NCBI GenBank assembly: GCA_949752745.1
Contig: OX457028.1
Coordinates: forward strand, 25,921,458-25,985,457
Source of the DNA: Protula sp. h YS-2021
Lineage: Eukaryota; Annelida; Polychaeta; Sabellida; Serpulidae
Direction: 5' to 3'
DNA length: 64,000 bases
Below the pieces are notes generated by a model that was not told the DNA's origin, did no database searches, and was given only the letters and a program-made list of their open reading frames with translations. Shown piece by piece: positions 53,601 through 62,600 of this stretch. Position 1 is the first letter of the stretch. Each line of letters opens with the position of its first letter. The translations under genes were made by a program, and so were the position numbers.

Positions 53601-56600
53601 GCGTTCTATTTATGGCTTTTGACCGGAGAATCCATTGCGTGATTTATCACGTGTTTTTGTGAAATTACGTCGTATTATTTATTGTGGAAACTGCAACTGA
53701 TTTTGACCAAAAAATGGTGTGCAAAAAATAACAGAAAATAGTATTAAGATGAAAAAATGAAAACACCAGTGCATTTGTGTTACAATTTACCATTAATTCA
53801 ACAAAAACGACGCTTTTGAAGATACAGACAGGTGCTTACTGTGATAATTTGAAGCTAAAAATAATATTAAGGGCATTCAGAGTGGGACATAATTGAGTTG
53901 TTTCGTTTTGAATAGAAGAAAGAGTTTCTGCTTGATTGACAGGGGAATTAGAAATAGGAGCCACTTCATGTTTCAGTCTCACCAAGAAGGGTATGTGTTT
54001 GCGATCAGTTAGAGGAAATTGAACGGATATCTTGTCAACCCCAACCTGCTGCCTTTTACTTTAACGTAGAAATGGCCATTGATATTTTGACGTTCACATG
54101 CTGTTTCTGTCATGAAAACTTGAAGGAGAAATTTATGGATTAGTATCAGAGAAAAATTAGGTTAACCGGTGGTGCCGTATTTACCTTAATGGTGTTGTCA
54201 TTCAAATAGTGTTAAAAACGTGGCCTTGCTGCGGTGTGCGTGTATGTACCGAGAGGACAGAAGCTCAAGTTGCTTAGCTTCGGATGCAAAACTTCCGAGA
54301 AAAAAAGGGGCGTTTAAATTTTGTTTGCAAAGTTTTAAAATGTAAAGCTCAATGAAGTGAAAAAGTAAACTATAAAAAAATTGAAATAAACCTCAGTGTC
54401 TGTTACGGTCATAAGTAAGCGTGATTATAAAATGACGTCAAACGACATGGCGACAGCAAATGAAATGTGCAATATTCTTTAAATGGAAGTGCTGAAGGCG
54501 AAGATCGCTATGAAAGAGAATATAGTTCATACTCATTTGCATCGCGAAAAAAGCAAAAAGTAGTCGTTAAAATGAGCCGACCGAAGTTACACCGTCAGTC
54601 GCAGATGTGGTCATTGTTATTACGATGATTAAGAGGAACTTATTTATTAAACCTACTGCACCCCAAAAGCCAAAAGGGTGGATAAGGTTCTGAAATGAAG
54701 TGTGAGTTATAACAAACATAAACTGTTATATTTTGATAACAGACTGAAAGTTGTGTAATCCACAAGAAAGTAGCATGAAATTCAAAGAGTAATTTCAGAA
54801 TAATTTGGACACAATTACAACAAAAACGATGAGTGAAAGATGTGCGCCGAAGAAGCAATTATAGGTGCACACCATGAATACCTGACCATGCAATTAGGTG
54901 TGTATGATCGATTTTGCTGATGCATGCGAGGCGAAGGAATCGCTTTACTTTAAAAAGAGAACTCTACAAATCGAGGCATCATCTCAGCCTTATTTATGCA
55001 GTGCGTTATAGGAGATCAATACACGGCAGTTGCGCACCCCCCTCTGCCCCCCCCCCTCCCCCCGCACTCTTTGTGTTAGTCAAGGTAGTCAACCAACACC
55101 TGTTCAGATGTAATATAGACATGCAGATGTAGAATCGTGTCGTTTACTATAAAAACAATAATAGGTAGCAAGATTGCTAGCCATTGACGGAGAATGTTGT
55201 TGTTTATATTTTGGAATGAAAAAAAAAAAAAAAACAACATAGGAAACAGGAGGAAAAACAGAAAAACTTTTACATGTTTAAACGTACCATGCATTTAAAA
55301 TTTTGTAATTCCACCGGGATGCATTCATCTGAATAGTGATTATCAAAATGAGCGTTGTGTAGAAAGTGGATTATCTGTGTGTATGTGACACATGCTGGAT
55401 TGAAAATAGAGCAAGTAGTTAAGTCCAACAGCGTGTGAGAAAATACTCAGCTTGTCTCGTTGCCAAGGAAACCAGATGTCGCCTGTAGTAACACGGAATC
55501 TTATGCACCAGATGCGAGGTGGCCAAATCACTGCCAGTCATCTGATCGTAAAAAAAAAACCCGACAGTAGTGGTTACTATGTTAATATGTGAAGTCATCT
55601 ATGAGTAGTGCTTATTGGCATACTACTGATAGATAGATCATATACATATATGTCAAGAACAAAATAAAGAAAAAAAGAAAAGAAAGTGGCATATCTTAAA
55701 GACGTCATCATGAATGTGGCACCGTCACGATTTCGTGTCGCTCTGCCTGTCGCGACGTACGACGGCAGACACCTGGGACTGAGTTCAGAGACGGGCGAGC
55801 TTGAGGAGGACTATTATACGACCGTGGGCTCCGTGCACCTCCCCATTCCGTCCACGCCTGTGGATAAAAAAGAGGCGTATTTTGAATATTCAGGGAATGA
55901 AAGACCAACGCAAAGAATCGGGCAACGAATAAATGTTTTTCGCAATCCTGCTTCAAATAACAGTGGAAATATAAAGACATATATTTCTTCCTTAAAGACA
56001 CAGCAAAAGAACAGTAATGGATACCCAAGGCCAGATGTCTTACCGTTACATAACCGTGAACAGGATGCAGCGGCCTATGCCTTTGATCGCACAACTAGGG
56101 TTTGTCGCAAGCCAGATGACAGTGAAAGTGAAACTGAACTGCATCGACAGAGTTATCGAAAAAAAGTAGTAAGTCATTACAAGCGCCTTGCCTCGCCCGA
56201 TATGGATAGCCTGAATAATTCCTGGAGTTCCGTGTCTCTGAGCAATTCGCTGAACTGCGACGACAGTCCTTCATATCGCATTGGTATTGATGAGCAAGAT
56301 TGGCGGGAAATCGACTGTCAGCGCCACCTGTCGGGCGATCTGAGTGAGAGTAGCCAGTCCTTGGTAACTCCCTCGCCGAATGTAGCCGTGTCTGAGGAAT
56401 CGGTTCTCTCCAGTGTGGACACAACCCCTCGGGCGACCCCTCGTGGAATACTTTGTAAGCAAACCCTTCCGCATAGAGAAGGCGAGCCGGATTTAAACGT
56501 CAAAAAGAAGAAGAAAGTGCGCGTGCGCAGACATGACTCAATCATACGATCTGATTCTGCTCCGGATTTGAGCAGCGGTCGAATCACAGACGAAGACTCT

Positions 56601-59600
56601 TTAAAGCGTGTTACAAAACTGAAAGGAATTTTATCAGGCGATAAATCTAAATCATCTATAAAAGAGGATCTCGAAGGAAATAGTGTGCATCAAATTCAGA
56701 AAGAATGTGGTCTACAGAAGAAGAATGGGAGAAGACAAAGTTGCGATGTAGCAAGCCCCGAAACCAGTTCAGATGGTGGCTATGCACCCGTCATACCGCC
56801 GCGTAAGTACAGGACACAAGAGGACTACCACGGTACTTGTTCGGAGACCAGCGATCGGTCCTCGCGCCTCGATTCCCAGACCTACCAGTCCTACGCAGCT
56901 GGCATTTTGCATAGCTGCCGTAAGTCGGAACCGTTTCTACGCCTTCAGAAGCACTACGCAACCCTAGAGCGTATCAAGGACATTGAGGACCAAACGCAGT
57001 GGATTAATTCACTGTACGGCAGGGGGCGCTTTAATACAGTGGACATGCGTAGTAATCCCCTTGGTTCTATGGCTCCTCAGTCGGGCCAAAGCACAGTTCT
57101 GCTATCAAAATACAAACTGGAAAACTTATGGGAACTTAAAGAACTGTACGCCGATTTAGACGAAGCGCAAGACTTGGAAGAATTTTTCTATGACACGAAG
57201 AATCTAGATGCAATTCAGTGGAATCCATGGCGGGACCCGGGTCTAATCTGCAAGGCCCTTTCGATCGAGGACTTGATGCATTTGTACGAGATGGGCCGCA
57301 ATCTGAACACTAAGTGTAAGCGCCATGGCTATAGTGGTGAGAAGAAGGCTTTCAAGCGTGACGTGCCGTTCCGTGCTCTGTGCGACAAATACCAGCACCT
57401 GGACGACGAGGAGAAGAAGCGACGTATTTGGGACTTCATCTGGAGTGACAGGCGCTCCTCGTCTCGCCGTGGCTCCGACGCCTCCAGCTCCGTCATAAGC
57501 CACGCCTCCAGCGTACCCGGCACCTACCTGGAGATCATGGAGTCCACCCGCCGAAGGTCACGTGACCGCCCGCTCTATGGCTATCACATCAAGGAAAATG
57601 GGAGTACCTATGAGAGCTATATTGAGCACTTGACGAAGCTGTCCAAATCTTGCCCTGATTTGCCGAAGAGTGAATTGAAAGCAAAAGCATTAGCGGAAAC
57701 CGAAGCGAGAAGATTGCCCCGAAGTGTTGGCCTTCACAGCAGTCAGCAGTCGCAACGGCCCGTATCGCTAAGTACGGTACCTAGCGGAAAAGGTAAAGAA
57801 ACCAAACACAGGTCTGAGCTAATTGTGCCGATTTCTGGTTCATCGCAAAGGACTAATTTGAAAACGTCTCCGGATTTGGACAGTGAAAGATACCCGGTAA
57901 AAGGCGAGGGCAGTCCTTCGTCGGTGCATCTTAGTGTGTTCACAAATTTCTCTCCCTCTGCAAAGAGCTCTGAATCCGGATATGCCAGCAGCAGTAGCAG
58001 GATTTCTTTTCCCGATAAACCTGTGTCGGGATTCAGGATAACTAAAAATAACGGTGGCTTTAGTGCCGAGGTCACCCGCCCAGAGATTTCTGTACTCAAC
58101 TCGGAGTATGAATCTGAAGACTCAAAGTCAAGTATAAGGGATAAAGCAGGTATGTCATGCCCAAAGGCACCCGGTGCGAACGATACCGATGAATCTAAAT
58201 TAAAGGCCGAATTACGGCAGTTTATAGATGAAAATGCACCACTTGGAGGACTGGACACGCCAGAAAACCGGGCCAAGATCGAGAGGTTCCTGGCGGGGCA
58301 AGCAGCGGGAAACCGCGAGAGTCTGCGCCAGGAGGTGCAGGATATTCTCAGCATGTGTCTGCTGCCCGCCATGTCGTCTGCCCAACAGTCTGTGTCGTCT
58401 GCTGCAAAATCTGCACCGTCCGCTCGAGCTTCTGCATCGTCTGCTCCAAAATTTACTTCATCTACTCCAAAGTCTGCATCCTCTGCTCAAGTTTCTGCAC
58501 CTTCTGGTGACAGTTCACCAAAAAACCAACAGCAAAAACTGTCTTTTTCGAATTCCACCCCACCGGAAGCTGTTGACGCTGTGGAATTCAATACGAACAA
58601 AGTGAGAACATGCAGGGCACTTCCGGTGCCCCCCAGACCCGAGGACAGTGCTGATTTGCATACCAGGAGACAGGAGTGGAGAAAAGGCTCGAAGCCACAG
58701 CCTGGTGCCGTTCTAAACGCGCTTTCTAAATTTCGTGAGATGCAAGGTGAAATGATCGACACTATTGATAAATTTAAAGGACGTAATCAACACTATTCTC
58801 ACTTCAAGCCCATATTACCACCCACTTTTGTTATAAAAGAGCCAGAAACTATCAAAACAACTACGTTTTACACGGATCGAAGTCGCCTGGGTGAGATGTA
58901 TTCGCACACGAGACAGCCACGTGATAAACTGGGTCATGCAGGGAGCGGTAGGAAAAATGACGCCGTTCAAAATGGCACAGTGAGCGCTGCAAAGGCGCGG
59001 TTCGAACACGGTGCCTTAGGAGTCAGCGACACAAATGTTCCGAAGTCGGGTCTGACGGTGCGATCGCTGCGGACGGCTTTAGGCCGATACGAAGCAAGAA
59101 TCAGGAGTCGTTCCACCAGCCCACCACGACGTCCGACAGTGGTCAATAACAATGAGTTGTCACGTGCCGAACCACGTGACCAAGACGGCGTGGCGAGCAG
59201 AAGGCCTAGGTCATGTGCACTTGAAACCTCTGCTAATGGGGGTCTGACAAGTAAATCCACACCTGAAATGGCTTCAGGGCAAGATTCAGCAATAAAATTA
59301 GGTGCATCTAGTGGATCAGTTAAGAATCAAATTGATGGTAACATTGTGGCAGAAAGGCAGCACACTGGCCACCTGCGAATCAGTACTGTGGAGTCGAATG
59401 ACGACGCCGTAAAATCACCTCTGCAGTCAATGGTCAAGCACAGCCCTGTATACAAAAATACTAGTACTGCTGAAGTAAGAAATCTGCAGAATTTTACCTA
59501 CGATATCCGTGGATCGGGGACCAATTTAGTACATTCTACTGATGACTACAAATCTGCTAATTCACATGCTGCGAAGAGGCAACGAGATGGACTGGATAAC

Positions 59601-62600
59601 GAAGTACTATGTGATCCGTCGTATGGGGCCCTAAGGAAATGGTCAGGCGTAAAGCTCAAAGATGGACTGAACGAAGTAGGAAGTGGCGACGAGTACACGG
59701 AATCTGGTGGTAGTAACGATACACTCATTATCAAGAGTAGCCCGCAGCATTCAGTCACTGCATCAACACAATCGCTGGAGTTCCCACAGGAGACAGAAGA
59801 CAAGTTCTCATCCGACTACCAACGCACACCGACATACGAATCACAATATGCCACGAGTAAATCCAAATCTGACCCCTTTGTGATGGAGACCGGCAATCAA
59901 AACAGTGCTGTGCGGGCAATGGCAAGAACTGTATCTGGTGATTTGAAAGACATTCAGGAGAAATATGGCTCAGGGGACAATTTCAAAAACAGGCAGTGGT
60001 TGACAGAGGTAGACGGCACTGTGACCTCGAATCACAGAATCCAAAACGAAGTGATGTCACAGATGTCACAGAGTGGTGTGCTAAATGTGTCGTCACAGGC
60101 TACAAGCCGACGGCAGGGCAGACACCCATACGATATCGTTAAGCAGGAAAAACCGGAAGTGGGCCCGAAGCAATTTATTGAAAAATTAGATACGATAGAT
60201 TACGAGTGGAAGAAAAACAAAGAAAAGGTGAATCAAAACAGAATGCAAGTACAAGTTGATCAGTCTAGTCAAAGTAGAGCTGATTTGTGCAGTAATCATG
60301 GAGAAATACAGCTGTATATGCCACCCAAGTATAGGTCTCCGCCAAGGTATAAGAATCCCATCACAGAACCCCAGTATCAATATTCTTATTACAAGGATCA
60401 ACAGAAGGCTGGTGGTGCACAGCAGAAGTCAAATAGTATGTCGCAACAGATGGAACAGCCGCTGTGTCCAAGTACAACAAAGCAAACAGCACTGCCTTAT
60501 ACCAGTTCAGCAGAGCAAAAAGCACATCTGCGTTATGTTAGCACGGCACAACAAATAAAACAGCCGCCTTATGTTAGCACGGCCCAACAAATAAAACAGC
60601 CGCCTTATGTTAGCACGGCCCAACAAATAAAACAGCCGCCTTATTTCAGTACGGCACAACAAATGGCACAGCCGCCTGATGTTAGTACGGCACAACAAAT
60701 GGTACGGCCGCCTTATGTCAACACGGCACAACAAATGGCACAGCCGCCTTATACCAGCACGGCACGGCAGATGGCACAGCCGCCTTATAAAATGGCTGAT
60801 CAGTTTCCATCATACATTTCACAAGTGGTGCGTCCTTCTGACGCAAACCTCTTACAGCATATGGCAGCAACAGAATTTACAAATCTTGCACAGCAAATGA
60901 CACAGCCAGTTTATACAACAGCTGCACAAAAGATGACACAGCTGCACAGTACAAATAATACTCAGAGTATAGCCCAGATAAATTATATAGATGCTGTGAC
61001 ATCTGCTACCAACCCACCATGCCACGGTACTTACAGTACTGCAGCTGGATATGAAAGTGCACATGTACCTTACTCTGACAGAGTAAATGAGAACACGAGT
61101 CGCGTACCACATGCGCATGGATTACAAGAGTCACGCATGATAAACACCCTCGCCACAAACCCTGCCCTGTCCAAAAATCAACCATGGCACCACCGTCCTG
61201 CGGATAACCAAACGTCGAATCAGCCTCATCAGCCATATACATCACAAGCGATACCGTATGCGTCCGAGTCTGGGCAACCAGTCAGAGCTAATAGTGCATT
61301 CCAGCCGGTTGGCTCTACAAATGCCAGGTCAAAAATGACAAATGGGTTAGATCCACCGAATAGAGGGTTGCCAAATGTACCAGGGATTACGAACCAGTCT
61401 CAGACCCAACTACATGAAAACAATGTGATTTTAAACAGCTATAATAATGATATTCGCCAAGCTGATCGTAGATACAGAAACCAGGCTTCAAGACCGGAAC
61501 CCATGACCCAGGCAGGGCTCTATCAACCAATCAAATACATTGAACGAAAGAACAACGCAGACACTAGTTTTAATTCAACTGCCAGCAGTAACCAACTTAC
61601 CAACAGTTTGGATTCAAGTTTCACTGCCAATGAAAACAATACCAATTTGGAGGCACAAGGAATTGCGTTCAGTCGCACCGACTGCAGTTTTGAATCTCGC
61701 AAAAGTGACAAGAGACAAGATAATTTTCATAAGAATCAGTTGACGAAGGCAAATGTGCAAATTGGAGCGTATTCTGTCACCAGAGAGGCACAGGGTAAGT
61801 TTTGGGTTAATCAGATGTGAGCAATGCCCTCTGTTTGGCTTCCCGCGAGCTATAAACATTCGCGTGCATATTAAAGCTGTTTAACCCTAGAATGCAATTT
61901 TAGTCATGGACGTTCAATTGAAAATATTTGTTAATTAAAAGAGAGAACTGTGGGATCTTGGAGAGAGTGATGTCGATAGATATATACATATATATGCTGA
62001 TACCACCACTAGAGCTGAACAAAAATATAATGTACATTTCTTGGCAGAATGATGTTCTGGTCATGAAATTATTATTCTGTGGCTTTCTTTTCCAGTTATG
62101 TTGTGTCTCAAACTTATTTTTTAATCACCATGGCATTGTAGGAAAAAAGTTACGAGGGATTTATTGGCGTGATGACGCAGGCAGAGAAGCAGTAGAGGCA
62201 CTCCAGAATTGCTTTTTCTTATGAACATTTTTTGTGTTGCGTTTACACTTTATCTTAATGCTGTGTGGCCGATCGTATATCTTCTTGAAACACAATTTGT
62301 GGCCTTTAGTAGCCTGAGATGAGGGGATGAAGGGGAGGGGACGGGCGGGGTGAAGGGAGGAAGTTGTGGGGGGGGAGGGGGGAGGCACGGGGGAGGGAGG
62401 GGGTTTCGGACAGATATAAAGCTACACAGCGAAGTTAAATCAAAAGCGACCTCAATTGCAAACGCCGCATGGAAAGTTGGTGTCATTTAAAATCACCTGA
62501 CTGCTTCTGCAGTATTAAATTAAAGTGGCAGTTTATAAACGCAGCATAAAAATATCAATATTTTGCACCAAAATCTATACAGTTGCCGCAGTGAAGTAAT

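Noticed and set aside
53990..54010. 14-nt exon-like segment before gtatgt near 53995
   Set aside because: Ends in phase 0, incompatible with the phase of the giant exon and exon 23.
55708..61859. Many minus-strand and shifted frames across the giant exon
   Set aside because: Shadows of the long plus-strand frame, which alone spans the region and ends at a consensus donor.
62135..62224. Protein-like frame KKLRGIYWRDDAGREAVEA
   Set aside because: No acceptable donor before the stop and only a weak acceptor; exon 22 joins exon 23 in phase without it.
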